From: Pseudoduganella aquatica
GTDB lineage: Bacteria; Pseudomonadota; Gammaproteobacteria; Burkholderiales; Burkholderiaceae_D
Reading direction: 5' to 3'
Length of the DNA: 64,000 nt
Assembly: GCF_009857595.1 (NCBI RefSeq)
Contig: NZ_WWCU01000002.1
Location: 310,001-374,000, forward strand
In this document: positions 43,604 through 51,685 of the stretch, one piece after another
Numbering within the stretch: the stretch's first letter is position 1
Layout of the letters: every line of letters starts with the position of its first letter
The notes under the pieces: generated by a model
The model's input: the letters and a program-made list of their open reading frames with translations, nothing else
What the model was told of the DNA's origin: nothing
Databases searched by the model: none
Position numbers and translations under genes: made by a program

Positions 43604-44445
43604 TCAGCACAGGGCGCAGGGCCGGCCCGCGCCGGCTTCGCTCCGGCTGCCGCGTGCGCTCAGCGCCGCGCCGTCCAGCACTTTTCCATCCACGAACATT
43701 TTCAATTCGCCCGGTACGAAGGCCACCCAGCTTTCATTGGACGTGAGCGGCTCGGTGGCGATCACGGCCATGCGGTCGTCCAGGCCGTGGTGGTTGCGGA
43801 AGTCTATGCTGCGCTCGCAGTCCACCAGGCTGGTCACCGAAAAGGGGTAGGCGCGCGCCACGTAGTGCAGGCGGGTGGAGCAGTGCGCGAACAGCGTTTC
43901 GCCGTTGGACAGCAGGAAGTTGAAGCTGCCGTGCACGGCGATCTCGGCGCTCAGTTCATGCACCGCCACATATAGCGCACGCCGGCTGGGCGCGCTGCGG
44001 AAGCGGTCGGCCAGGCCGGACATCAAATGGCAGAAGGCGCGTTCGCTGTCGGTGTCGCCTTCGGGCGTGTAGGCGCCGGCGTCGGGGGAAAAGCTTTTCA
44101 GGTCGCCGTTGTGCGCGAAGGACCAGGACTCGGCGTCCCCGTCCGCCCCCACAGCTCGCGTGTGAACGGGTGGCTGTTCTCCAGCGCCACGCGGCCCTGC
44201 GTGGCCTTGCGGATGTGGGCCACCACGTTGCTGGCCTTGATGCGGCGGCGCTTGATGCGCTCGGCCAGCGGCGATTCGATGGTGGCGCGTTCCTCGGTGT
44301 ACAAACGGCAGCCGCGCCGCGTGTGGAAGGCGATGCCCCAGCCGTCCTTGTGCTCGCCGGTGCGGCCGCCCCGTTCGGCAAAGCCGGCAAAGGAGAAGCG
44401 CAGGTCGGCGGGTTTGCTGCTGTTCATTCCGAGTAGCTGGCACAT
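43604..44445 (-). pseudogene. yafJ: Class II glutamine amidotransferase (YafJ-like), broken by a frameshift
   Basis: The N-terminal half (44445 to about 44150) reads MCQLLGMNSSKPADLRFSFA, with the catalytic Cys2, then GGRTGEHKDGWGIAF, VVAHIRKATQG and NSHPFTRELWG, as in E. coli YafJ. The C-terminal half continues in another frame from SWSFAHNGDLKSF through GDTDSERAFCHLM, FNFLLSNGETLFAHCSTRLH and ATEPLTSNESWVAFVPGE to the stop at 43604. The switch falls at the five C residues at 44146-44150 (five G on the coding strand). Adding one G restores a single frame reading ELWGADGDAESWSFAHNG. Both halves are otherwise well conserved, so this is a recent loss, a phase-variable tract or a sequencing error. 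Confidence 0.85.
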
Positions 44446-44524
44446 GGCGGCGGCGCTGGTGGGCGGTAGTTGCTGATGGGCTTACGATACCGGCGCGCCA
44501 TAGGGCCGGGAACGAATGTTTCAG

Positions 44525-44576
44525 CATATGCATATACGCGGCTTGAAATGCCTGTTTCATGCGTATTCCGCATATG
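44525..44576. promoter_or_regulatory. Imperfect inverted repeat upstream of the EAL gene
   Basis: CATATGCATATACGC (44525-44539) and GCGTATTCCGCATATG (44561-44576) are inverted copies with a small mismatch region, 21 bp apart, in the 206-bp gap between the divergent yafJ-type and EAL genes. The gap is AT-rich relative to its neighbours. It may be a regulator site or part of an upstream leader; no regulator gene is close. Confidence 0.4.
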
Positions 44577-44651
44577 GAATGGCGAAACCATTCCTTCTGG
44601 CGCGGACGGCGCTCGGCTAACCTGGCGGCATATCAGCAATTGGAGCACCGC

Positions 44652-45479
44652 ATGACTTACCCCGTACTAAAGCAATACCTGGCGCGCCTGTCCGGCCAGG
44701 ACAGCACTACCACCAGCATCTGGCTGGACGCGGACGGCCGCGCCCAGGGCCGCTTTTTCAATTGCACCATGACCAGCGCCTTCCAGCCTGTGCGCGAACT
44801 GGCACGGGGCGGGGTGGTGGCTTACGAGGGGCTGGCGCGCAGCGTGTCGGCGGCGGACGAGGGCTTGTCGCTGTGGCGCTTGCTGGACCATGCGGCCAGC
44901 GACGACGAGTCCGTGGAGCTGGACCGCCTGTGCCGCATGCTGCATGCGATTAACTTCTTCCGCCAGGACGACAATGCCGGAGCGGACCTGTATCTGAACG
45001 TGCACGACAGGCTGCTGAGCGCGGTCAGCAGCAATCACGGCTACGCCTTCCAGCGCATCCTGGACGCGCTGGACCTGCCGATAGGGCGCATCGTGCTGCT
45101 GCTGCCGACGGTGACGGCGCAGCAGGGCTGGCTGCTGAGCTATGTGGCGGACAACTACCGCCGCAACGGTTTCCGCTTCGCGGTCAACGCCGCCAGCGCG
45201 CGCGAGGGGCTGCATCTGCTGGAGCGGGTGCGGCCGGACGTGATGCGGCTGGACGCGCGCGGCTTGGCGGACGAAGCGGGCCTGGCGGGCTTGCTGGAGC
45301 GCGCCGCGCAGGCTGGGACGCGGGTGGTGTTCAAGCGGATGGAGACACTGGAAGCGCTGCAGGCGCTGCAGCGCATCGGCGCCGCATCGGGGCAGGCGCT
45401 GCTGGCCCAGGGCTTCCTGCTGGACGTGCCGCGCACGGCGCTGCTGCATGCAGGGGAGACGCTGGCCGCCGCCGCTTGA
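44652..45479 (+). CDS. EAL-domain protein, probably catalytically inactive
   Basis: The 275-residue product has a shortened EAL phosphodiesterase fold. Recognisable parts are AFQPVRELARGGVVAYEGLAR (the EAL signature region, here Glu-Gly-Leu), LYLNVHDRLL, IGRIVLLLPTV, RPDVMRLDARGL, and a C-terminal FKRMETLEALQALQRIGAAS with ALLAQGFLLDVP. The metal-binding Asp-Asp-Phe-Gly-x-Gly motif and the catalytic Lys-x-Asp are missing, so it is unlikely to cleave c-di-GMP and may bind a partner or the nucleotide instead. GGAG stands seven bases before the ATG at 44652. A strong hairpin follows the stop directly. Confidence 0.78.
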   Translation: MTYPVLKQYLARLSGQDSTTTSIWLDADGRAQGRFFNCTMTSAFQPVRELARGGVVAYEGLARSVSAADEGLSLWRLLDHAASDDESVELDRLCRMLHAINFFRQDDNAGADLYLNVHDRLLSAVSSNHGYAFQRILDALDLPIGRIVLLLPTVTAQQGWLLSYVADNYRRNGFRFAVNAASAREGLHLLERVRPDVMRLDARGLADEAGLAGLLERAAQAGTRVVFKRMETLEALQALQRIGAASGQALLAQGFLLDVPRTALLHAGETLAAAA

Positions 45480-45515
45480 ATGGCGGGTTAGGCGCAGGGC
45501 GCCGTAACCCGCCAT
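45480..45515. terminator. Strong hairpin after the EAL gene
   Basis: ATGGCGGGTTA (45480-45490) and TAACCCGCCAT (45505-45515) make a perfect 11-bp stem around a GC-rich loop that can pair further (GGCGC, GCGCC). It begins on the base after the TGA. There is no T run next to it, so it would stop transcription poorly by itself; it may protect the 3' end of the message. Confidence 0.55.
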
Positions 45516-45568
45516 GCCACGCCGCCGCTTAAATTTTTCTTAAACCTGCAGCGCATACTTAAAGAGGT

Positions 45569-45598
45569 TTCTCAACTCCCTCTGCTATACGCTATAGT
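45569..45598 (+). promoter_or_regulatory. Promoter of the MepK-like gene
   Basis: TTCTCA (45569-45574) and TATAGT (45593-45598) are 18 bp apart in an AT-rich stretch, and the ATG follows 28 bp after the -10. A second, overlapping TATACG lies just upstream. The -10 match is good and the -35 match moderate. Confidence 0.5.
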
Positions 45599-45625
45599 AA
45601 TCAATATCGTTACACTGGAATTGCT

Positions 45626-46354
45626 ATGGTTACTCGCAGGGATATCTTACAGACAGGATTTGGGCTGACCGCCGCCAGTTTCATCGGCGTGCCGCTGCTG
45701 GGATGCGCGTCAGCGCCGGCCAAGGCGGTGGCGAAAGCCAAGCCCGCCGCCGTCCGTCCTGCGGTGCAGACGGCTTCGGCAGTGGCACCGGCCCCGGCCC
45801 AGGTCCAGCCCGCATTGCAAACCGAGCTGGAGCCGCCGCCCGACATCTTCGACGCGCAGCTGCTGGACATGGAATTCTGGCTCAAGCCGCGCACGCTCAC
45901 CGTGACGCGGCCCGCCAGCGGCGAGAAGGCCCGCCTGCTGTACTGGAAGGACGGCGAGGTGATCGACGCGGCCTACCAGGAGCTGTGCCATCTGCTGCGC
46001 GACGTGAACGGCAAGCAGACCGCGCCCATCGATCCCAAGCTGCTGGAAACGCTGTGGGGCACGCAGGCTTTCGTGGCGCGCTACGGCATCGAGAGCCCGG
46101 TGGAGATCCTGTCCGGCTACCGCACGCCGGATTCCAACAAGCGCCTGATCGAGCAGGGCGTGCCCGCCGCGCGGCAGTCGCTGCATATCCAGGGCAAGGC
46201 GGCCGATATCCGCATCCCCAATCTGAACGCCGAGGTGCTGGGCGGGCTGGTGCGCAGCTTCCGCCAGGGCGGCGTGGGCTATTACTACCGCAACACGCCG
46301 CAGGGCGGCTGGATCCACGCGGACACCGGCCTGAAGCGCACCTGGAAAGGCTGA
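45626..46354 (+). CDS. MepK/YcbK-like murein DD-endopeptidase (DUF882, M15 family)
   Basis: The 242-residue product is an exported peptidase of the DUF882/peptidase M15 group. The N-terminus has a Tat-like TRRDILQTGFGLTAASFIG signal ending in LLGC, which could also be a lipobox, followed by an Ala/Pro-rich linker (about residues 30-70). The catalytic domain has VEILSGYRTPDSNKRL, the zinc ligands in SLHIQGKAADIRI (His and Asp) and in WIHADTGLKRTW (His). The E. coli relative MepK cleaves 3-3 and 4-3 cross-links in peptidoglycan during growth; this protein probably does the same in the periplasm. It is the first gene after a recognisable promoter. Confidence 0.85.
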   Translation: MVTRRDILQTGFGLTAASFIGVPLLGCASAPAKAVAKAKPAAVRPAVQTASAVAPAPAQVQPALQTELEPPPDIFDAQLLDMEFWLKPRTLTVTRPASGEKARLLYWKDGEVIDAAYQELCHLLRDVNGKQTAPIDPKLLETLWGTQAFVARYGIESPVEILSGYRTPDSNKRLIEQGVPAARQSLHIQGKAADIRIPNLNAEVLGGLVRSFRQGGVGYYYRNTPQGGWIHADTGLKRTWKG

Positions 46355-46437
46355 CGGGCTTGTATGGCCGCAGCATGACTAATCCCGCGCGCCGGGTTAC
46401 ACTGCCGGATTCGTATAGTTTTACCGACAGGAAATCC

Positions 46438-46863
46438 ATGCAGGACGCAGTAGACGCAGAGAACAACGGCGCGGCCAAACCGCGCTTCCGCCCGGTGCCC
46501 TGGAGCGCGCTCGAGAGCCCGGCCGACGTCGAGCTGTGGATAGAAGAGCACAACCTCGCGCTCAAGGAACACATCGCGCCGCATGAAACCGGCTATGGCG
46601 TGTGCTTCACGCTGGCCGAGGGCGGCACCATCCATATGCAGACCAGCGCCGACGGCGCCATCATCCTCGACGTGGACGCCGAGGCGGACTGGGTCGCGCC
46701 GCTGATCGCGGCCGTGGCGCAGGCCGAGCCGCCGCAGGGCGCCATGTGGGTACTGCCGGACGACAAGCTGGTGCAGCTGATTATGGGCCTGAGCAGCCTG
46801 ATCGCCACCTCCACCTTGGTGGCGGGACATCATTTCGGACGCGGCCAGCGCCGCCGCTACTAA
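46438..46863 (+). CDS. Uncharacterised 141-residue protein
   Basis: I do not recognise this family. The 141-residue product begins MQDAVDAENNGAAKPRFR and is acidic in its first two thirds (WIEEHNLALKEHIAPHETGY, ILDVDAEADWVAPLIAAV), with a weak hydrophobic segment (LIMGLSSLIATSTLVAGHHF, about 115-134) and a basic tail RGQRRRY. A TATAGT at 46413-46418 lies just upstream, and an AGGA stands six bases before the ATG at 46438. A longer start at 46376 is possible but would read through that -10-like site. It follows the MepK-like gene by 83 bp and precedes an ABC binding-protein gene by 22 bp. A cytosolic protein is the simplest reading. Confidence 0.65.
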   Translation: MQDAVDAENNGAAKPRFRPVPWSALESPADVELWIEEHNLALKEHIAPHETGYGVCFTLAEGGTIHMQTSADGAIILDVDAEADWVAPLIAAVAQAEPPQGAMWVLPDDKLVQLIMGLSSLIATSTLVAGHHFGRGQRRRY

Positions 46864-46885
46864 AAAACTGATAATAAGGATAAGC

Positions 46886-47680
46886 ATGCGCACTTCCCGA
46901 TTTTCTTTGAAACTCGCCGCCGCCGGCCTGATGCTGGCGGGCGCCATGGCCGGCGCGCACGCGGCCGACCTGCTCGAGACCGTCAAGGCGCGCGGCGCCA
47001 TCAAGGTGGCGCTGGAAGGCACTTATCCGCCGTTCAACTACAAAGACCAGAAGACCGGCGAGCTGGCCGGCTTCGACGTGGACGTGGCGCGGCTGATCGC
47101 CGGCAAGCTGGGCGTGAAGACCGAATTCGTCACCTCCGAGTGGGCCAGCATCCTGGCCGGACTGCAGGCCGGCAAGTACGACGTGATCGTATCCCAGGTG
47201 ACGGTGAACCCCAAGCGCGAGCAGGCCTTTGATTTCTCCGTGCCCTACGAGTATTCGATGCCGCAGCTGGTGGTGCGCAAGGACGAGAAGGCGCAATACG
47301 CCACCTTGGCCGACCTGAAGGGCAAGCGCGTGGGCGTGGGCCAGGGCAGCGTGTATGAGCAGCAGGCCAAGGCGGTGCCGGGCATCGAGGTGCGCAGCTA
47401 TCCGGCCGCGCCGGAAAACCTGCGCGACCTGGCCGTGGGCCGGGTGGACGCGGCGCTGAACGACAGCCTGATGACGGCCTATCTGCTGAAGGCCTCGGAC
47501 CTGCCGATCAAGGCCGGCGCCAAAGTGGGCAAGGTCGAGAAAGTGGCGGCCGCCTTCAAGAAGGGCAATCCGCAGTTCAAGGCGGCGGTGGACAAGGCCC
47601 TGGCCGACGCCGCCGCCGACGGCAGCCTGAAGGCCATTTCGGTGAAATGGTTCGGCGTGGACGTGAGCAAGGCGCCTTAA
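46886..47680 (+). CDS. Amino-acid ABC transporter substrate-binding protein (cystine/polar type)
   Basis: The 264-residue product is a type 3 periplasmic binding protein. It has a signal peptide (MRTSRFSLKLAAAGLMLAGA, ending AHA-AD), then GAIKVALEGTYPPFNYKDQK, LAGFDVDVARLIAGKLGVK, FVTSEWASILAGLQAGKYDV, VTVNPKREQAFDFSVPYEYS, LADLKGKRVGVGQGSVYEQQ and VGRVDAALNDSLMTAYLL, the layout of TcyJ/FliY-type binders for cystine and related amino acids. AAGGAT six bases before the ATG is a good ribosome site. A permease gene begins three bases after the stop. No ATPase gene follows. Confidence 0.9.
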   Translation: MRTSRFSLKLAAAGLMLAGAMAGAHAADLLETVKARGAIKVALEGTYPPFNYKDQKTGELAGFDVDVARLIAGKLGVKTEFVTSEWASILAGLQAGKYDVIVSQVTVNPKREQAFDFSVPYEYSMPQLVVRKDEKAQYATLADLKGKRVGVGQGSVYEQQAKAVPGIEVRSYPAAPENLRDLAVGRVDAALNDSLMTAYLLKASDLPIKAGAKVGKVEKVAAAFKKGNPQFKAAVDKALADAAADGSLKAISVKWFGVDVSKAP

Positions 47681-47683
47681 GCG

Positions 47684-48352
47684 ATGGGGCTGCCGGAGCT
47701 GCAGGACTTATTCAGGGAGGCCGCCCCGGTGATGCTGACCGGCGCCGGCTATACGCTGGTGTATGCGGTGGCGTCCATGCTGGGCGGCGTGCTGCTGGGC
47801 TTCCCCACGGCCGTGGCGCGCATCCTGCCGTGGAAGCTGCTGGCCTGGCCGGCCGGGCTGTATGTCAGCGTCATGCGCGGCACGCCGCTGCTGGTGCAGA
47901 TGTTCGTCATCTATTACGGCTTGCCCAGCGTGGGCATAGAATTCACCCCGGTCACGGCCGGCATCCTGGCGCTGAGCCTGAACGCGGGCGCCTATCTGTC
48001 GGAGAGCCTGCGCGGCGCCATCCAGAGCGTGGCGCGCGGCCAGTGGTGGGCCAGCTACAGCCTGGGCCTGGGCTACTGGCAGACCCTGCGCCACGTGGTG
48101 CTGCCGCAGGCGCTGCGGGTGGCGGTGCCGTCCATGAGCAACACCCTGATCAGCCTGATCAAGGACACCTCGCTGGTGTCCGTGATCACCATGACCGAGC
48201 TGATGCTCACCACCAAGGAGCTGATCGCCACCACCTTCCAGCCGCTGCCGCTGTACCTGGCCGCCGCCGCCATCTACTGGGTGCTGAGCCTGGGGTTCGA
48301 AACGCTGCAGCGCCGCGCCGAGCGCCACCTGAACCGCGCGCACGCGCGCTAG
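47684..48352 (+). CDS. Amino-acid ABC transporter permease (HisM/TcyL type)
   Basis: The 222-residue product is an inner-membrane permease with about five helices and the BPD_transp_1 signature: YVSVMRGTPLLVQMFVIYYG, LSLNAGAYLSESLRGAIQSV, the ATPase-contact EAA loop QWWASYSLGLGYWQTLRHVVLPQALRVAVPS, and NTLISLIKDTSLVSVITMTE. It pairs with the binding protein encoded three bases upstream. The EAA loop is intact, so an ATPase partner is expected, but the next gene is a c-di-GMP enzyme. The partner must be encoded elsewhere or shared with another importer. Confidence 0.9.
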   Translation: MGLPELQDLFREAAPVMLTGAGYTLVYAVASMLGGVLLGFPTAVARILPWKLLAWPAGLYVSVMRGTPLLVQMFVIYYGLPSVGIEFTPVTAGILALSLNAGAYLSESLRGAIQSVARGQWWASYSLGLGYWQTLRHVVLPQALRVAVPSMSNTLISLIKDTSLVSVITMTELMLTTKELIATTFQPLPLYLAAAAIYWVLSLGFETLQRRAERHLNRAHAR

Positions 48353-48427
48353 GCTTGTGGCGTAGCGCCCTCGATTGCGGGGCCGGCTGGCTCGACATTG
48401 CCAAAGCGCCATGTTAGTCTAGGCTAC

Positions 48428-50641
48428 ATGGATAAGGACACGCACGCTCCCCCAGCCGAAGCCGCTCCGCCGGTCCTTGGGCCTGTTTTTGGCGGCCTGG
48501 CCAGCGTGCGCGTGCACGACGCCGCGCTGTCCGGCGCGGGCACGGATGGCGAGGACCGCCTGGCGTTCAGCCCGGAGCGCCTGCGCTACGAGCAGGAGCA
48601 GGGCTACTTCAACGACATCTACCTGCTGGCCCCGGTGGGCTATTTCGTGCTGGCCTTCGACACCACCTTGCTGCAGATGAACCTGGTGGGCGCCGACCTG
48701 CTGGGCCTGCAGCGCAGCAATCCCGGCCGCGCCAAATTCCGCGACTACGTGGCCCCGCGCTTCCTGGCCGACTTCGACGCCTTTGTGCAGGGCGCGCTCA
48801 ACTCGAGCACGCCGCAGCGCTGCGACCTGCAGATGACGCGCGGACGCGCCGGCGAGCAGGGCTATCCGGTGACGCTGCGGGCCAGCGCGGACGGCAGCGG
48901 CCAGGCCTTCCGCCTCGTGCTGGAACTGGCCGAGGGCAAGCTGGCCGCGCTGGAACGCAGCGAGGAGCGCTTCCGCCGCATCGTGCACAGCGCGCAGGAA
49001 GGCATCTGGGAGATCGATGCGCAGTCCTGCACCTCCTTTGTCAATCCCAAGATGGCCAGCATGCTGGGCTATCCCATCGAGGACATCGTCGAGCAGCCGC
49101 TGGTGGCGTTCATGGACGACGAAGGCCGCGCCATCCTGGAGCGCAATATCGCGCAGCGCCAGCAGGGCGCCGCCAGCGAACGGCACGAATTCAAATTCAT
49201 CCGGCGCGACGGCAGCGCGTTGTGGACCACGCTGGTCACCAACCCCATCTTCGACGCCAGGGGCGTCTACCTGGGCGCGCTGGCGCTGGTGACCGACATC
49301 AGCGCCAGCAAGGCCTCGTCCGATCTGATCTGGCACCAGGCCAATTTCGACGCGCTCACGGCCTTGCCCAACCGGCATATGTTCCAGGACAGGCTGGGCC
49401 AGGAAATGAAGAAGGCCAAGCGCGAAGGGCTGATACTGGCGCTGCTGTTCATCGACCTGGACCAGTTCAAGCAGGTCAACGACACGCTGGGCCACGAGCA
49501 GGGCGACGCGCTGCTGGTGCAGGCGGCGGCCCGCATTTCGGACTGCGTGCGCGCCTCGGACACGCTGGCGCGCCTGGGCGGCGACGAGTTCACGGTGATC
49601 CTGGCCGGGCTGGAGCAGGTCGCCAGCGCCGAGCGCGTGGCGCAGAATATCGTGGCGGCGCTGGCGCGGCCGTTCGCGCTGGGCGGCGAGCAGGGCGAGG
49701 TGTCGGCCAGCATCGGCATCGCCTGCTATCCGGCCGACGCGGCCACGCCCGAGGAGCTGCTGCGGCACGCCGACCAGGCCATGTACGCGGCCAAGAAGGC
49801 CGGCCGCAGCCGCTACCACTATTTCACCCAGGACCTGCAGCTGGCCGCGCAGCACCGCCAGCGCCTGGTGGCCGACCTGCGCAGCGCGCTGGCGGCCGGC
49901 GAGTTCGAACTGGCCTACCAGCCCATCGTCAACCTGGCCAGCGGCGTGATCGAGCGCGCCGAGGCGCTGCTGCGCTGGCGCCACCCGCAGCGCGGCGTGC
50001 TGCATCCGGGCGAGTTTATCGAACACGCCGAGCACAGCGGCCTGATCGTGGAAATCGGCGACTGGGTGTTCCGGCGCGCGGCCGACCAGGCCAAGCAGTT
50101 CCAGAGCGCGCTGGGGCGCCCCTTCCAGATCAGCGTGAACCAGTCGCCGGTGCAGTTCCGGGGCGACCCGGCCTGGTGCCAGGGCTGGCTCGAGTACGTG
50201 GCCAGGCTGGACCTGGCGCCGCGCAGCATCGTCATCGACGTGACCGAGGGCATCCTGCTGGACGGCGCGGCCGAAGTGCTGCAGCGCCTGCGCAGCTACC
50301 GCGAAATGGGCTTGCAGGTGGCGCTGGACGACTTCGGCACCGGCTACGCTTCGCTGTCCCACCTGAAGACCTTCGACATCGACTTCCTCAAGCTGGACCG
50401 GGTCTTCGTGCAGGACATGGCGGGCGATTCGGGCGACCTGGCGCTGTGCGAGGCCATCGTGGTGATGGCGCACAAGCTGGGGCTGACGGTGGTGGCCGAA
50501 GGCGTGGAGACGGCGGCGCAGCAGGCGCTGCTGGTGCAGGCCGGCTGCGACTATGCGCAGGGCTACGTGTTTGCGCACGCGCTGGCGCCGGACGAGCTGC
50601 TGGCGCTGGCGCGCAGCGGCGTGCCGCTGATAGGGAAGTAA
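48428..50641 (+). CDS. PAS-GGDEF-EAL bifunctional c-di-GMP protein
   Basis: The 737-residue product is soluble. Two PAS-like regions (about 55-165 and 180-305, the second with FRRIVHSAQEGIWEIDAQSC) precede a diguanylate cyclase domain with GGDEF at 384-388 and an intact inhibitory RxxD (RASD) five residues ahead. The EAL phosphodiesterase domain has Glu512-Ala-Leu in AEALLRWRHP, Asp634-Asp635 in LDDFGTGYASL, FLKLDRVFV, and VVAEGVETAAQQ, so it keeps its metal ligands. Both domains look active; the net effect on c-di-GMP cannot be predicted. The ATG at 48428 is used because the upstream extension lacks homology. It converges on the flagellar cluster, and c-di-GMP commonly represses motility. 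Confidence 0.92.
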   Translation: MDKDTHAPPAEAAPPVLGPVFGGLASVRVHDAALSGAGTDGEDRLAFSPERLRYEQEQGYFNDIYLLAPVGYFVLAFDTTLLQMNLVGADLLGLQRSNPGRAKFRDYVAPRFLADFDAFVQGALNSSTPQRCDLQMTRGRAGEQGYPVTLRASADGSGQAFRLVLELAEGKLAALERSEERFRRIVHSAQEGIWEIDAQSCTSFVNPKMASMLGYPIEDIVEQPLVAFMDDEGRAILERNIAQRQQGAASERHEFKFIRRDGSALWTTLVTNPIFDARGVYLGALALVTDISASKASSDLIWHQANFDALTALPNRHMFQDRLGQEMKKAKREGLILALLFIDLDQFKQVNDTLGHEQGDALLVQAAARISDCVRASDTLARLGGDEFTVILAGLEQVASAERVAQNIVAALARPFALGGEQGEVSASIGIACYPADAATPEELLRHADQAMYAAKKAGRSRYHYFTQDLQLAAQHRQRLVADLRSALAAGEFELAYQPIVNLASGVIERAEALLRWRHPQRGVLHPGEFIEHAEHSGLIVEIGDWVFRRAADQAKQFQSALGRPFQISVNQSPVQFRGDPAWCQGWLEYVARLDLAPRSIVIDVTEGILLDGAAEVLQRLRSYREMGLQVALDDFGTGYASLSHLKTFDIDFLKLDRVFVQDMAGDSGDLALCEAIVVMAHKLGLTVVAEGVETAAQQALLVQAGCDYAQGYVFAHALAPDELLALARSGVPLIGK

Positions 50642-50651
50642 GGAAGGGCGC

Positions 50652-51680
50652 CTAGCGCAGGCCCAGCAGCGCCATCACGCGTTCGCGGTTGATGCCGGTC
50701 AGCGCCGAGGTCAGGCTCAGCAGGGAAGCGTAGCTGGGTTCGTTGGCCGCCACCACGAAGTTCTGCGCCGCCTGGTCCATGCCGGCCGCGCTCACCTGCG
50801 GCATGGCCGACACGGCGCGCGCGCTGGCGTCGCTCAGGGCCAGGTTGACCTTGGCCAGCGCCGCTTCCACGTGGTTCAGCGCCTGGATCACCTGGCTCAG
50901 GGTCTGGCGGATGGCGTCGGCGTCGCTGGTGCTCCAGGTTTCCGGCGCGATGGCCGGCGCTTCCGGTTCGGTGCGCACGCGGTGCAGCTGGCCGGTGGGG
51001 AAGCGGATGCCGCCGCCCTGGATGGCCATGGTGTCGCGCACATTGGCCCAGGCCGATTCCGGCACGGCGAATTCCAGATCGCCGTTGTCGCCCATGCCCA
51101 CGCTGATATTGACCGGCACCAGCGCCTGGTTGAAGCGCTGCAGGATTTCCTCGTCCGACAGCCCTGGTTCCAGCGCCACCGAGCGCAGGCCGGCCGCGCC
51201 GCCGCCGACCGCGATGGCCAGCGTTTCACGCGCGCCACTGCGCAGATTGGCCATATTCATGCCGCGCACCTTGAAGCGCTGCATGGACTGGCTGGAGTTG
51301 TAACCGAGCTGGCTGTCCAAGGTCCCCCCCGACGCATCCTGGCGGTTGCGCCAGGTGTCGCTGAACTGGCGCACGCGCGCCTCCACCTGGCCGTCGCGGC
51401 CGGCGCGGCTGGCCAGCTTGGCGCTCAGTTCGGCCTTCAGCATGCGCAGCTGCGCCGCGCTCTGCTCCAGGAAGTCCACCGCCTGCTGGGCGCCGGAAAT
51501 ATCGCTCTGCAAAGGCTGGTCCCAGTTGCTCACGCCGCGGCGCGGCGCCGGGGCGGCGGCGCTGGCGCCGGGCGCAGGCGCGCCTACCGGCGCCGCCAGC
51601 GTGGTCTCGTCGACCTTGCTGGTGGAACTGGTATTGCCGGCGGCGAGGCCGCTGGAACTGGGGCGCGGAGCGATTTGCAT
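50652..51680 (-). CDS. Uncharacterised flagellar-locus protein with hook_IN-like segment
   Basis: The 342-residue product is not a recognised flagellar family, but it begins five bases after flgL stops and is surely part of that transcript. The N-terminus (residues 1 to about 50) is Ser/Ala/Pro-rich and flexible. A helical part (LEQSAAQLRMLKAELSAKLA) follows, then a segment GLSDEEILQRFNQALVPVNISVGMGDNGDLEFAVP (about 180-215) that resembles the flagellin hook_IN motif found in flagellins and hook-associated proteins. The C-terminal half has helices with heptad-like spacing. In Flag-2 loci a gene called lafW follows the flgL equivalent; I cannot tell whether this is its counterpart. No signal peptide is present, as for axial flagellar proteins. 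Confidence 0.75.
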   Translation of the reverse strand: MQIAPRPSSSGLAAGNTSSTSKVDETTLAAPVGAPAPGASAAAPAPRRGVSNWDQPLQSDISGAQQAVDFLEQSAAQLRMLKAELSAKLASRAGRDGQVEARVRQFSDTWRNRQDASGGTLDSQLGYNSSQSMQRFKVRGMNMANLRSGARETLAIAVGGGAAGLRSVALEPGLSDEEILQRFNQALVPVNISVGMGDNGDLEFAVPESAWANVRDTMAIQGGGIRFPTGQLHRVRTEPEAPAIAPETWSTSDADAIRQTLSQVIQALNHVEAALAKVNLALSDASARAVSAMPQVSAAGMDQAAQNFVVAANEPSYASLLSLTSALTGINRERVMALLGLR

Positions 51681-51685
51681 GCGGA

